The position numbers were made by a program, and so were the translations under genes. A DNA stretch of 40,347 nucleotides from the NCBI GenBank assembly GCA_002772545.1, contig PFDR01000063.1:5171-45517 (forward strand), written 5' to 3'. This document shows positions 24,413-32,727 of this stretch, one piece after another. Source of the DNA: Candidatus Peregrinibacteria bacterium CG10_big_fil_rev_8_21_14_0_10_49_10. Lineage in GTDB: Bacteria; Patescibacteriota; Gracilibacteria; Peribacterales; Peribacteraceae. Numbering within the stretch: the stretch's first letter is position 1; every line of letters begins with the position of its first letter. The notes under the pieces were generated by a model, which had not been told where the DNA came from, did no database searches, and saw only the letters and a program-made list of their open reading frames with translations.

Positions 24413-26401
24413 TTACCATAAAAAGCCCGGCGGCCTCGCTGCGGTTCGCTCGCGCTCTACAGTGGCATTATGGTCTGCCCGTGCAGCCAGGACTTCATAC
24501 AACGGTGCATTTTCCGGGAACAGTTGCGCAAATCGCTCGGCAATTTGCACAAAGGCCTCAACATTTGGAGAAAGCGCTATAAAGTGGGTGTTCAGTACTA
24601 TGGCATTTCCAAAACGCCGCAGAATGTTTTCAAATTCCGGCTGACGAACATGTAACTCCTCGTAGTTATTTTGAATCAGCATGGTACGCAGCAGGCCAAG
24701 AGTAATACCTACATCATTAAAACGCCCTTGATCGTAGGCCTGTCTGTACGCGTCGTAAGCGTCATCATAGTTTCCTCTTGCAAACTCTATATCTCCCAAC
24801 AATTTCCATGCACGAGCATCCTGTCTGTTTTGCACAAAATAGTCCTGTACTGCAGAGGCTGCTTCTGCATTTTTGTTTTCTTTCAGGAGCAGTGTCGCAC
24901 GGCTCAGATGCAGGTCACGACTGAACCACTCCCCTTTGGAACGCTCGTACCACTGTAGCGCTGTTTGGGTCTCTCCTGCCGCCTCGGCATGCCGGCCAAG
25001 AGAGGAAAGAACAAGATATCCACCCTCTAGAACCGCAGTAATGAGGAGTAGGATCACCAGAGTGCATTCAACCGCTCTTGCTAAACGATACTCGACCATT
25101 TTTCCCTGAAACGCTATGCGACCTGCCAACAGTCCAAGAAAAAGCCAAAAAACAAGAGCAATACCTACAAACTGAAGATTGTAGTCCATGAGGTTATGTG
25201 CAAGTGCCCCTGTGAGTGCAACAAGAAACACCAATTCAAGCGAGGAATGTTCTGTCCTCACTCTCCTACGACTCAAAAGTTCAGTCTTTACAGCGCGTAG
25301 GAGAATTGAACCGACAATGATTGCGAACAGAAGCATGGCAGGAATTCCACGCTCAGCAGCAAGCTTCAAAAAGACATTGTGCGGATGATCCGATGTAGCC
25401 AGTACTTCCGTTTGCATGCGCGGTTGCACAAAACGGAAACTGTAAGGGCCCCACCCGAAAAACGGATGTTGCTCTGTAAGGTGCGCTGCCTGTGCCCAGA
25501 ACTGGACGCGTTCCGTAATGGAAGAAGCGCCTTCTGCAGAGGTAAGCGTCACTTTCTGCGTAACCGACTGCAGTGAAAAAAGATCGTTCCGTAAACTATT
25601 TGCCGCACCAAAGACTAAAGATGCTATTACTCCTATAACCACAACAAGCAATGTAATTTTTTTGCGGGGGAACTGGTCCCGGGCAGAGAGATAGTACAGC
25701 AAAAACCAGAGGAAGAGCTGCGCACAGAATACAATAGTGCCTCCACGGGAGTAACTCAGGAAAAGGCACCCCACCACCAAACCAACCGGAAAAGAGCGAC
25801 ACAGAACCTCCACCAGCGTCAGCGTGTTCAACTGACGAAAAACCCACGACCGGAAACACCAGTAATACACGATGGGCCAGGTAAGCAGAAGATACTCTGC
25901 CCAGGCATTCGGCCAGTAGTCTGTGTGAAAGCGGTGGTCAAAAATTGTTCCTACAAAACGGTCCACGGGCTGAAAGATGTACACAAGCAAACCAATGCCA
26001 CATGCCGTAAGTGTAACCGCCCCCACCAGACGAATCAGCTGATCCGTTATCTGGTTGCGTTCCCGCAGATCAAAACGCAGAACCCAGAGGAACAGCAATC
26101 CCAGTGCTGCAGTACGCAGCACTTCATCCAGTCCGTAATTTTGTGTGGTCGTATGCAGATAACTTGCAATAGTCCAGAGGATAAAAAGAATAACACTGGA
26201 CCACAGAAGCATTGGAACATCCTGACGTGCCGTTCGTACCTTTGGATGAGCAAAAAGCGTTATGCAGGCCGCAGTGCCAAGTAAGAGCCACGTCGACTCC
26301 AGGCTCTTCCCCCCCTTCCAAAGCACGGTAAAAGCCAGAAGCCCGTACACCAAAGAACGAGCAAGAGACTGTGGATCTATGCGACGCAGGAATTGCATCA
26401 T
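24413..26401 (-). CDS. O-antigen ligase-like membrane protein with C-terminal TPR repeats (662 aa)
   Basis: About ten to twelve membrane helices precede residue ~470. The conserved 'FFGWGPYSFRF' / 'TSDHPHNVFLKLAAERG' stretch is the hallmark loop of Wzy/WaaL O-antigen ligases, which join polymerised glycans to an acceptor outside the membrane. Residues ~480-650 hold TPR-like helices ('AGETQTALQWYERSKGEW', 'GNYDDAYDAYRQAYDQG') for protein contacts. The frame is open to 26548, but that extension is translated from palindromic repeats, so the ATG at 26401 is preferred. In a CPR cell it may ligate glycan to a surface protein, as in TPR-fused oligosaccharyl transferases (inference). Confidence 0.85.
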   Translation of the reverse strand: MMQFLRRIDPQSLARSLVYGLLAFTVLWKGGKSLESTWLLLGTAACITLFAHPKVRTARQDVPMLLWSSVILFILWTIASYLHTTTQNYGLDEVLRTAALGLLFLWVLRFDLRERNQITDQLIRLVGAVTLTACGIGLLVYIFQPVDRFVGTIFDHRFHTDYWPNAWAEYLLLTWPIVYYWCFRSWVFRQLNTLTLVEVLCRSFPVGLVVGCLFLSYSRGGTIVFCAQLFLWFLLYYLSARDQFPRKKITLLVVVIGVIASLVFGAANSLRNDLFSLQSVTQKVTLTSAEGASSITERVQFWAQAAHLTEQHPFFGWGPYSFRFVQPRMQTEVLATSDHPHNVFLKLAAERGIPAMLLFAIIVGSILLRAVKTELLSRRRVRTEHSSLELVFLVALTGALAHNLMDYNLQFVGIALVFWLFLGLLAGRIAFQGKMVEYRLARAVECTLVILLLITAVLEGGYLVLSSLGRHAEAAGETQTALQWYERSKGEWFSRDLHLSRATLLLKENKNAEAASAVQDYFVQNRQDARAWKLLGDIEFARGNYDDAYDAYRQAYDQGRFNDVGITLGLLRTMLIQNNYEELHVRQPEFENILRRFGNAIVLNTHFIALSPNVEAFVQIAERFAQLFPENAPLYEVLAARADHNATVERERTAARPPGFLW

Positions 26402-26491
26402 GGATAGAAGGATACCAAATTTTTGTGTATATCTCACCCCCAATTCTTTCAGGGGAGAATGGCCGGAGTAGTCCTCTGCAGGCGGGCAACG

Positions 26492-26679
26492 ACCATGAGC
26501 GAGTCCCGCGTATGCGGGACGAGTTGATTTGAAATCGTGGTTTACCATGAGCGAGTCCGCCGGAGGCGGACGAGTCGATTAAAATCGTGGTTTACCATGA
26601 GCGAGTCCGCCGGAGGCGGACGAGTCGATTTAAAATCGTGGTTTACCATGAGCGAGTCCGCCGGAGGCGGACGAGTCGA
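26492..26679. repeat. Four palindromic repeat units of about 51 bp
   Basis: Units begin ACCATGAGCGAGTCC at 26492, 26544, 26594 and 26645 (periods 52, 50, 51 bp). Each holds a strong hairpin: GTCCGCC-gga-GGCGGAC in units 2-4 and GTCCCGC-gta-tGCGGGAC in unit 1. A second hairpin (CGATTT/AAATCG) joins the units. The loop-arm changes in unit 1 keep the pairing, so the structure is conserved while the sequence is not. The array abuts the 3' end of tRNA-Leu. The GAGCGAG...CGAGTCGA frame also appears after tRNA-Pro (20928-20965). Confidence 0.8.
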
Positions 26680-26680
26680 A

Positions 26681-26767
26681 TGGTGCCGATGGTGAGACTC
26701 GAACTCACACAGGATTGCTCCCACACGCTCCTGAAGCGTGCGCGTCTACCAATTCCGCCACATCGGC
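26681..26767 (-). tRNA. tRNA-Leu (anticodon CAG)
   Basis: On the minus strand the acceptor GCCGATG pairs with CATCGGC, then A and an encoded CCA. Anticodon stem CACGC/GCGTG encloses TTCAGGA, giving CAG (codon CTG). The long variable arm (TGGGAGCAATCCTG region) is typical of class II tRNA-Leu. The T-arm is GTGAG-TTCGAGT-CTCAC. The repeat array begins 1 nt after CCA. Confidence 0.95.
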
Positions 26768-26917
26768 AATACAGAAAATGCTGAAGAGAAAGATCAATGA
26801 AAAGTTATTCACCCGTCCGGAGTCTAGGAGACGTAGACGGGCCGCCACACCGGCATATGTAGCAGGAGTATACGCAGACCTATAGTAGGCGCAATCATTC
26901 CGAGACGATGATTTTTC

Positions 26918-28339
26918 TTATGCTACCAGCCTCTGTTTTGCGAGCCTCGTTCTCTGCATATTCTGTACAAGTGCAAAAGAAAGGAAATCAGCAATGTTCC
27001 CTCTCTCAAAAAAGAAAGCATTACGTACTATCGGAGTAGCAGGTACAGAGGATCTTGCGGACTGCTCTACGCTTGAGCTCCCAGAAGATGTCTGTACAGT
27101 GTACAAAGGATTTGCTTCTCTACGAACTGCAATCTCTCTTGCACCATGCGTTTTTGTATGGCGTTTTGCCTGGTACGTAGGTGCATATTGATTCACCTCT
27201 TTGGGCATCGCTGTATGCCGTACATGGGCCTGAGATTCCTCTGCCAGTCTCCCCGCTCCGGCTGTCGGGGTATCTTCTCTGTGTGCTTCAGGCGCATCCG
27301 GCAAAACTCCGCGCCGAGAGCTCTCCGGCTCCTGGGCAGAAGCCTCTTCCCTATCCAAAACCTCTTCTCCAGAAATTTTCTGAAGTGAGGGGTGTGTAGC
27401 AACTGACTGCTTGGAGGAATTTTCCTGCACTGGCAGTCGGTTATTTTCAGAAGTTTTTTCTGAAGAAGCCATACAGAAAGAACGTTCATCTGTGTGGGTG
27501 TGCGCTGCAGGTGACCCAAACTGGGTAGATACAGTCTGTGATGCCTGCACACCAGAATGGGAAGATGCGACACTCCCCTCTTTCTGCATCTGTGTAGTAT
27601 TACGATCGCTCTGTTCCTCTTTCTGCTTGCGGCGTCTAAGCAAAAGCAATGCAAAAGAAAACATCCGGGTATGCCGACTCTTCGTTTCGTTCCCGGCAGA
27701 CTGCTTCCTCTGATTTCGTATGGTTTGCGTCCGGATAATGTCACGATCCTGTTTTCTGCGTGTACGAAATGAAAATGCATGATGCAGGGCAGTGAGCCGT
27801 AAAAGAGATGCATTTTGCTGGCTGTTAGAGCGTGAAGACGAAGAAGATTGGCGCTCAGCAGCGCGCTCATCTTTTTTTGCATTGGTATCCGTCACCTTCT
27901 TCCGGAATGCCTTTCTCACGCTGCGCAAAGTCTTTGAAATAAACTGTGCACTCTTTTGCAAAAGACTCTTTACAAACCTTGCGGTCTCTCTTAAGAGAGA
28001 CCGCAGCAAACGTCCCAGACGTACAAACATCTGCCTGACGAAAGCAGAAAAACCGCGAAACACAGGTTCCAGTTCATCTGAGGAGAGTACTCTCCACAAA
28101 CCATAGAGCAGTGCACCTATGGCAACTACGCCCAGTACCACACCTGCAACAGCCAAAAGCATAGGAACCACAAATACCAGAGCCAGACCCAGAAGAATGG
28201 CCAGTGGTATGGCAAGTACGAGCACAAGCAGATTTCCTCCTGCTTCACCGGAATCATCGAGCCCTGCTTTGGTGAATATGGCCCAAATAGCCGTTATTCC
28301 TCCAAGCCCGGTCGCTATTAGCGTAAAGCTCACCTGCAT
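26918..28339 (-). CDS. Membrane protein with a long disordered basic tail (473 aa)
   Basis: Two or three hydrophobic segments lie at ~3-22 and ~36-85 (the last a long stretch split near Pro). A basic amphipathic region follows ('RLGRLLRSLLRETARFVKSL', 'SKTLRSVRKAFRKK', ~100-150). The remaining ~320 residues are Ser/Gln/Glu/Arg-rich and low in hydrophobic content, so probably unstructured and cytoplasmic. No domain is recognised. A perfect 26-bp palindrome (27980-28005) lies inside the basic-helix region. It might help organise membrane or nucleoid contacts, but that is only a guess from charge. A good promoter precedes it at 28350-28377. Confidence 0.65.
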   Translation of the reverse strand: MQVSFTLIATGLGGITAIWAIFTKAGLDDSGEAGGNLLVLVLAIPLAILLGLALVFVVPMLLAVAGVVLGVVAIGALLYGLWRVLSSDELEPVFRGFSAFVRQMFVRLGRLLRSLLRETARFVKSLLQKSAQFISKTLRSVRKAFRKKVTDTNAKKDERAAERQSSSSSRSNSQQNASLLRLTALHHAFSFRTRRKQDRDIIRTQTIRNQRKQSAGNETKSRHTRMFSFALLLLRRRKQKEEQSDRNTTQMQKEGSVASSHSGVQASQTVSTQFGSPAAHTHTDERSFCMASSEKTSENNRLPVQENSSKQSVATHPSLQKISGEEVLDREEASAQEPESSRRGVLPDAPEAHREDTPTAGAGRLAEESQAHVRHTAMPKEVNQYAPTYQAKRHTKTHGAREIAVRREANPLYTVQTSSGSSSVEQSARSSVPATPIVRNAFFFERGNIADFLSFALVQNMQRTRLAKQRLVA

Positions 28340-28349
28340 AAGAGTGTAT

Positions 28350-28377
28350 ATTTTACTATATTATTTTAATAAATCAA
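28350..28377 (-). promoter_or_regulatory. Promoter of the 473-aa membrane protein gene
   Basis: TTGATT (28372-28377), a 16-bp spacer and TAAAAT (28350-28355), followed by 10 nt and ATG 28339. The short distance implies a very short leader. Confidence 0.55.
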
Positions 28378-28400
28378 GTATCGTTTAACTACTAAATGGA

Positions 28401-28625
28401 GGTCCGGAGTCCTGGACCCTCTTTTGAGACGCAGGCATCGCGCCTGCCTACCGCAGGCAGATGCCCTATTTCTGGTACATGGGTGAAGCTCCGCCAGCTT
28501 ACGCAGGCGGTATCTTCCACTACGCCTGCGGCGTCGCTCGCGAAACCCGGCGAAGCAGTATCGCATGTTGACTAAGCGCATTCATCCCCCAGCTTACCTG
28601 CCTGCCGGCAGGCAGGCGCAGGGGG
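28401..28625. repeat. Cluster of nested palindromes (REP-like) in a 310-bp intergenic stretch
   Basis: Four inverted repeats lie in a row: GGTCC/GGACC (28401-28418); GGCAT...ATGCC enclosing CTGCCT/AGGCAG (28434-28465); CGCAGGCG 28502-28509 / CGCCTGCG 28523-28530; and the perfect 20-bp palindrome CCTGCCTGCCGGCAGGCAGG (28597-28616) flanked by CCCCC 28586-28590 and GGGGG 28621-28625. Three share the CAGGC/GCCTG core. No gene is present between 28340 and 28649. Confidence 0.7.
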
Positions 28626-28649
28626 CATTCTGCGAAGTCGGGTAAATAC

Positions 28650-29024
28650 CTATTGTAGGGACTTTTTTGCTAAGTGTTTTTGTGCACACAGCATCTGAAT
28701 GTACTGCGAAAGCAAGACTACAAACGGAGGCACGCTGATGTAGAACAGATACTCCTCAAGAGGCAGTCCAAAAAACCAAATACCAAGTGCACGCTCCGTC
28801 CCGAAGGTCCATACGCCGTACCACGTAAAAAAAATATCAATGGGAATCGCTAGGCAGCCAAACAGAACAGTGGCAAGCACCAGCGGCACCGGAGAAAATT
28901 TCTTGTAAAATCTCAGTAAGCAAATGAGTACTGCATCCAGTGCAAAAAAGAAAAGTATGGTACTCAGGTACAACATAGATACATACACCATACGAATATT
29001 GTGCTGCAGGAACAAGGTAGACAT
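28650..29024 (-). CDS. Half-size lycopene cyclase domain protein (124 aa)
   Basis: Four membrane helices and the signature 'PIDIFFTWYGVWTFG' ... 'GIWFFGLPLEEYLFYISVPP' match the CarR/CrtYc-CrtYd lycopene cyclase domain, including the conserved P-L-E-E-Y motif. In bacteria and archaea this domain usually comes as two subunits or a tandem fusion that cyclises lycopene to carotene in the membrane. Here only one ~100-residue domain is encoded, and no phytoene synthase or desaturase is nearby. It may dimerise or act on another isoprenoid (inference). It starts 12 bp after the upstream TMTC-like gene, so it is co-transcribed. ATG 29024 is used; MVYVSM inside is an alternative. Confidence 0.85.
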   Translation of the reverse strand: MSTLFLQHNIRMVYVSMLYLSTILFFFALDAVLICLLRFYKKFSPVPLVLATVLFGCLAIPIDIFFTWYGVWTFGTERALGIWFFGLPLEEYLFYISVPPFVVLLSQYIQMLCAQKHLAKKSLQ

Positions 29025-29036
29025 GCTGCACTCTCG

Positions 29037-30695
29037 CTAGAGTTCAAGTTTCCCGACGAGTTCCTGTACCTCTTCGTCCCCCGGTGTCATCTCCAGAGCG
29101 CGCCTGAGAGATGCGAGCGCTTCCTCTCTCTTTCCTAATTTTCCATAGGCTACACCCAGGTTGTAGTACAAGGCAGAAAGTGAGTCATCTATTTCTTTTG
29201 CCCGTAAAAGGTGATGAATAGCGCTCTGATACTCTCCTGTTCCTATTTCCATAGCGGCAAAGTTCAAGAGAGTCTTCACATCCATTGGCCGGTAAATCAA
29301 GGCTTGCCGGTAAGCCTCCCGTGCTTTCTCCGTTTCGTGAACTTCCGTAAAGTACTGACCGAGATTGTAGTACGCCATGCCGTTAGGGCGTATGGCAAGC
29401 GACTTTCTGTAGTATTCCAGAGCCTCCTCTCTCTCCCCTGCTCGGTAGCGCAAGCTCCCCAGATTATTGTAGGCGACGTGGGAATTTGGATAGTACGCAA
29501 GAACATGAGTGAAGAGTAACTCGGAATTTTTCCAAACCAGAGACTGTGCATGCGCCTGAAACGCAAAAAGTACAATCGTAGCCGCAACCAAACCCTGTAC
29601 CAGTTTTGGACGGATAGAGAGCAGATGATGGAAGAGAAGAGCAGCAAGAAAGAGCAAACCCACACTCGGCATATACGCATACCGGTCCGAAGCAAAATAG
29701 ATGTCACTTGGCGTATCTAACCCTTTTGCAAAATTGCTGAAGCTAGGCAGAACAGTGAAGAGAAAGAAGAGCCAGCCAAAGAGAATGTTTCTGTTCTTTG
29801 TGCGCAGTCGCCATGCAAGCAGAGAAAGAATCATCACTACAAGGAACGGAATGAGAAGATGAATATTGTGTAAAGAAATAGGCTCTGTAAAGGGATACAA
29901 CACCGAAAGTCCCGTAGGGAAAAGAAGTTTTTGCAGGTAGAACACTATCGCCTTGGAACCAATGAGTACCTTGGCAAAAAGCAAATGGTCGTTCCCGCTC
30001 TTTCCACCCAGTGCAACAACACCGAAGATGAAAGACAGAAAAAAGAAGGGCACCTTCTCCAGCAGCGCCTCTCTATCTATCTTCCTGCCTTCACGCCAGT
30101 CAAGCAGAAGAAGCACCAGTGGCGTGGCTATGGCAGAAACTTTGGAAAGCAGACTCAATAGGAGCATCAGTACACTGCACCTGTACCACACTCTGTGTTT
30201 GGTACAACGAAACACAAGGTAGGCATTGAGTGTGAGAAGAAAGAAAAAGAGAGAAAGTACATCTTTGCGTGCACTCGCCCACGCCACCGCCTCGGTGTGC
30301 AGTGGGTGCACAGCAAAGAGAAGTGACGTGACTGCGGCTATCCATTGCTTTCCTGTAAGCAAATACGCGAACCAGGCAACGAGCGCAGCGTTCAGAATGT
30401 GGAGAAGTAGATTGCCTAAATGAAAGAGGAAGGGATCCATACCGGCAATCAAATCTGTCAGTTGGTAACTCACCAGGGTAAGCGGTATGTAGAGCTCGGG
30501 ATCGTACGTCGTAAATGCTTCCTTCACGGACGCAAACGAAAATTCATGGACGATGGGGTTCTCCACTATCAGCAGACCGTCATCCCAGTCTACAAAACCA
30601 TTGGAAAGAGATGCTCCGTAGATAAAGAGCAACAGCAGACCCAGGAGGCCTGCAACACGCAGAACCTTCCTGGGTGAGGGAACATACTCTGTCAT
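29037..30695 (-). CDS. TMTC-like membrane protein with TPR repeats (552 aa)
   Basis: The N-terminal half has about ten membrane helices with 'NGFVDWDDGLLIVENPIV' and 'HPLHTEAVAWASARKDVL', the recognisable motifs of TMTC/GT-C O-mannosyltransferase-like proteins; the Asp pair in WDD is the likely catalytic site. The C-terminal ~170 residues are four or five TPR units ('AYNNLGSLRYRAGEREEALE', 'AYYNLGQYFTEVHETEKARE', 'ALYYNLGVAYGKLGKREEAL'). Family members use a lipid-linked sugar to glycosylate exported proteins. The GT2 enzyme at 18678 could supply the lipid-linked sugar (inference). It is followed by the lycopene cyclase-like gene and starts 4 bp after the SLH/Calx-beta stop. Confidence 0.85.
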   Translation of the reverse strand: MTEYVPSPRKVLRVAGLLGLLLLFIYGASLSNGFVDWDDGLLIVENPIVHEFSFASVKEAFTTYDPELYIPLTLVSYQLTDLIAGMDPFLFHLGNLLLHILNAALVAWFAYLLTGKQWIAAVTSLLFAVHPLHTEAVAWASARKDVLSLFFFLLTLNAYLVFRCTKHRVWYRCSVLMLLLSLLSKVSAIATPLVLLLLDWREGRKIDREALLEKVPFFFLSFIFGVVALGGKSGNDHLLFAKVLIGSKAIVFYLQKLLFPTGLSVLYPFTEPISLHNIHLLIPFLVVMILSLLAWRLRTKNRNILFGWLFFLFTVLPSFSNFAKGLDTPSDIYFASDRYAYMPSVGLLFLAALLFHHLLSIRPKLVQGLVAATIVLFAFQAHAQSLVWKNSELLFTHVLAYYPNSHVAYNNLGSLRYRAGEREEALEYYRKSLAIRPNGMAYYNLGQYFTEVHETEKAREAYRQALIYRPMDVKTLLNFAAMEIGTGEYQSAIHHLLRAKEIDDSLSALYYNLGVAYGKLGKREEALASLRRALEMTPGDEEVQELVGKLEL

Positions 30696-30699
30696 AGGA

Positions 30700-32142
30700 C
30701 TAATAAATCATGAGCGAAGCGCTGCTGGGAGAAGCAAGTGTCGCCTTGGTAGGACTCGAGAGTGTAAGAGTGACCGATTCGCCTCCGTCGGAGACAAGAT
30801 CTGTAAGCACTTTTACACGGAAGTACTTGGTTGTCTCTCCCGCACGGAATGTAAGTGTGCCACTGGACTCTTCGTAATCTGAGCCTTTATGTGCACTACC
30901 ATCACTCGTTTTGTACTGAACCGTGGCCTGCCCCAAAGAGCCACCCTGACGCAGAACAGGAATATCTATATACCCATCCGACTCCAGTACGTCATAATCA
31001 TTTTCCGTAAAACGGAACGAACCCGAACCAAAAGAACCAACCTCGTTATCAAAAATAGTCAGTGTAGATTTCATATATTTCTCGTCCAATACAGCTCCTC
31101 CTGTGGGACTGCTCAGGGTAAGATTCACAGTTTTATTGCCTCCTATATCAGTGTTATCCAGTACACCGAGCGTAAAACTCTTTGTTGTTTCTCCATCCCC
31201 AAACGTCAACGTACCACTGGTTTTTGTATAGTTGACTCCGTTCTTTCCCGTTCCATCTGTCATGCTGTACTGCACGGAAACCTCCCCCTTGGTCCCACCC
31301 AACCGTTCAACAGTAATGGTACTGTTGCCCTGGTTCTCATTTGCTGTAAACATGGTTGCAGCATACTGCAGCGTGCCCTGCGCAGGACCTTCCTGCGCCG
31401 CGGCACTGCTGGAGCTTGCAGTTTCATCGTCCACTATGGTCAGTGTGGCAGCATCGGGATCAATAATTTCTGCGCCGCCGGTCACATTACTCAGTTGGAT
31501 GGTGGCCGTTTCATCCCCTTCACTCTCCGTATCGTTCAGAATAGTAAGAGAGAATGATTTACTCGTATCATTGTCATCAAAAACCAGTGTACCTTCCTGC
31601 TTCTCAAAGTCCGAGTCTCCTTTGGCTGTCCCATCCACCACTTTGTAATCCACCGACGCCATTCCGGTATTCCCTCCGGTTCGTACAATACTGATTGTAA
31701 TGGACTCCTCATCTTCATCGACGCTGTATGCATTGGTTGTAAAGCGGAATTTACCGTGCTCATTCACTGCTGGCGCAGAAAAACTGCTGCTGCTCGTACT
31801 TGCAGAAGACGCAGAAGAGCTTCTGCGGGACCGCGAAGAGCTACTGCTTGCACTACTGCTACTTGGCTCTATACCCAGCACCTCGTTGCGCAGGCGCTGC
31901 ATCATTACAGCAGCCTGGCCGCGCGTAAGACCGTCGTTCGGCCGAAACGAGCCATCCCCAAATCCGGTAATAATACCGAGTCCGTACATTTCACCGACCG
32001 CAGCATCGTAGTAAGACCCTACGGGAACATCGGGAAACACGGAAGAACCGGCACGGGAAGCACTCAGTGCGGTACCCACCACTCCAAGAGTAAGGCCGAC
32101 TGCAAAGGAGCCCACCGAAAACGAGCGAAGGAACTTCTTCAT
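30700..32142 (-). CDS. Secreted protein with one SLH domain and three Calx-beta domains (480 aa)
   Basis: The ATG at 32142 (MKKFLRSFSVGSFAVGLTLG) begins a clear signal peptide; the frame is open to 32199 but only adds a non-signal extension. Residues ~35-90 are an SLH domain ('FPDVPVGSYYDAAVGEM', 'ITGFGDGSFRPNDGLTRGQA'). A Ser-rich linker (~95-130) follows, then three Calx-beta domains (~135-245, ~255-360, ~370-475). Their cores are 'VDYKVVDGTAKGDSDF', 'VQYSMTDGTGKNGVNY' and 'VQYKTSDGSAHKGSDY'. Calx-beta domains bind calcium and mediate adhesion. The protein is therefore wall-anchored, extends outward and may self-associate. It is the first gene of the unit ending in the lycopene cyclase-like gene. 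Confidence 0.9.
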   Translation of the reverse strand: MKKFLRSFSVGSFAVGLTLGVVGTALSASRAGSSVFPDVPVGSYYDAAVGEMYGLGIITGFGDGSFRPNDGLTRGQAAVMMQRLRNEVLGIEPSSSSASSSSSRSRRSSSASSASTSSSSFSAPAVNEHGKFRFTTNAYSVDEDEESITISIVRTGGNTGMASVDYKVVDGTAKGDSDFEKQEGTLVFDDNDTSKSFSLTILNDTESEGDETATIQLSNVTGGAEIIDPDAATLTIVDDETASSSSAAAQEGPAQGTLQYAATMFTANENQGNSTITVERLGGTKGEVSVQYSMTDGTGKNGVNYTKTSGTLTFGDGETTKSFTLGVLDNTDIGGNKTVNLTLSSPTGGAVLDEKYMKSTLTIFDNEVGSFGSGSFRFTENDYDVLESDGYIDIPVLRQGGSLGQATVQYKTSDGSAHKGSDYEESSGTLTFRAGETTKYFRVKVLTDLVSDGGESVTLTLSSPTKATLASPSSASLMIY

Positions 32143-32169
32143 AAGAGCAAAGGGGAAATAGTTGCGCAC

Positions 32170-32199
32170 AGTATAGGAAGGAACCCTATCAGACAGCAA
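32170..32199 (-). promoter_or_regulatory. Promoter of the SLH/Calx-beta gene
   Basis: TTGCTG (32194-32199), an 18-bp spacer and TATACT (32170-32175), about 28 nt before ATG 32142. It faces away from the groESL promoter. Confidence 0.45.
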
Positions 32200-32249
32200 G
32201 AGATCATTATTGGTGTGTCTGCTACTGAAAAAACATCATAACAAATCTC

Positions 32250-32313
32250 TTGACGACAACATGTAGCACTCTATACTTTCGACTGCTTAGCACTCTCTAA
32301 AGGAGACTGCTAA
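32250..32313 (+). promoter_or_regulatory. groESL promoter with CIRCE operator
   Basis: TTGACG (32250-32255), a 16-bp spacer and TATACT (32272-32277) form the promoter. Immediately downstream is TTAGCACTC (32287-32295), 9 nt, GACTGCTAA (32305-32313), the CIRCE inverted repeat with one mismatch. CIRCE is bound by the HrcA repressor, so the operon should be induced by heat. An additional TAGCACTC half-site (32264-32271) overlaps the promoter spacer. hrcA itself is not in the window. Confidence 0.85.
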
Positions 32314-32361
32314 CACCTCTTTGTCAACACATCCTGTTTTTATCCTTTTCTTCTAGAACGT

Positions 32362-32691
32362 ATGGCAGATATCCCAAAACTCGCCGTAACCATAGACCCC
32401 CTTGGGGACCGTGTGGTTGTGGTTCCAATGGAAAAAGAACAAGTCACGGCATCGGGCATTGTGATTCCCGATACTGCAGATGGTGAAAAACCCTCCGAAG
32501 GTGTCGTGATAGCAATGGGATCCGGTGGTGTAGGTGAAGACTGTGCCAACCCTAAAGATTTCCTGAAAGTGGGTGATAAAGTCCTCTTTGGCAAGTACGC
32601 CGGAGATGATGTAAAGCTCAAAGACAAAACAGGCAAAGACGTGGAAGTAAAAATTCTCCGTCTGGAATCCGTTCTAGGCAAAGTGAACTAG
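32362..32691 (+). CDS. groES: Co-chaperonin GroES
   Basis: GroES is the heptameric lid of the GroEL chamber. The 109-residue protein begins 'LAVTIDPLGDRVVVVPMEKE' and has the mobile loop 'TASGIVIPDTADGEKPSEG' with the I-V-I-P motif, followed by 'GKYAGDDVKLKD'. It is slightly longer than the usual ~95 residues at both ends. It starts ~80 nt after the promoter with CIRCE and is 36 bp upstream of groEL. No Shine-Dalgarno sequence is visible before either gene. Confidence 0.97.
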   Translation: MADIPKLAVTIDPLGDRVVVVPMEKEQVTASGIVIPDTADGEKPSEGVVIAMGSGGVGEDCANPKDFLKVGDKVLFGKYAGDDVKLKDKTGKDVEVKILRLESVLGKVN

Positions 32692-32727
32692 CCGTTTTAT
32701 TCGCATTTTCTTTTCTCATTTCACACT

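Noticed and set aside
26402-26548. N-terminal extension of the O-antigen ligase-like gene
   Set aside because: The extension is translated from palindromic repeats and precedes a normal membrane N-terminus.
26681-26767. Plus-strand reading of the tRNA-Leu region as coding
   Set aside because: Cloverleaf, long variable arm and CCA on the minus strand identify a tRNA.
28366-28581. 71-codon minus ORF over the palindrome cluster
   Set aside because: Arg-rich translation of repeats with no homology-like features.
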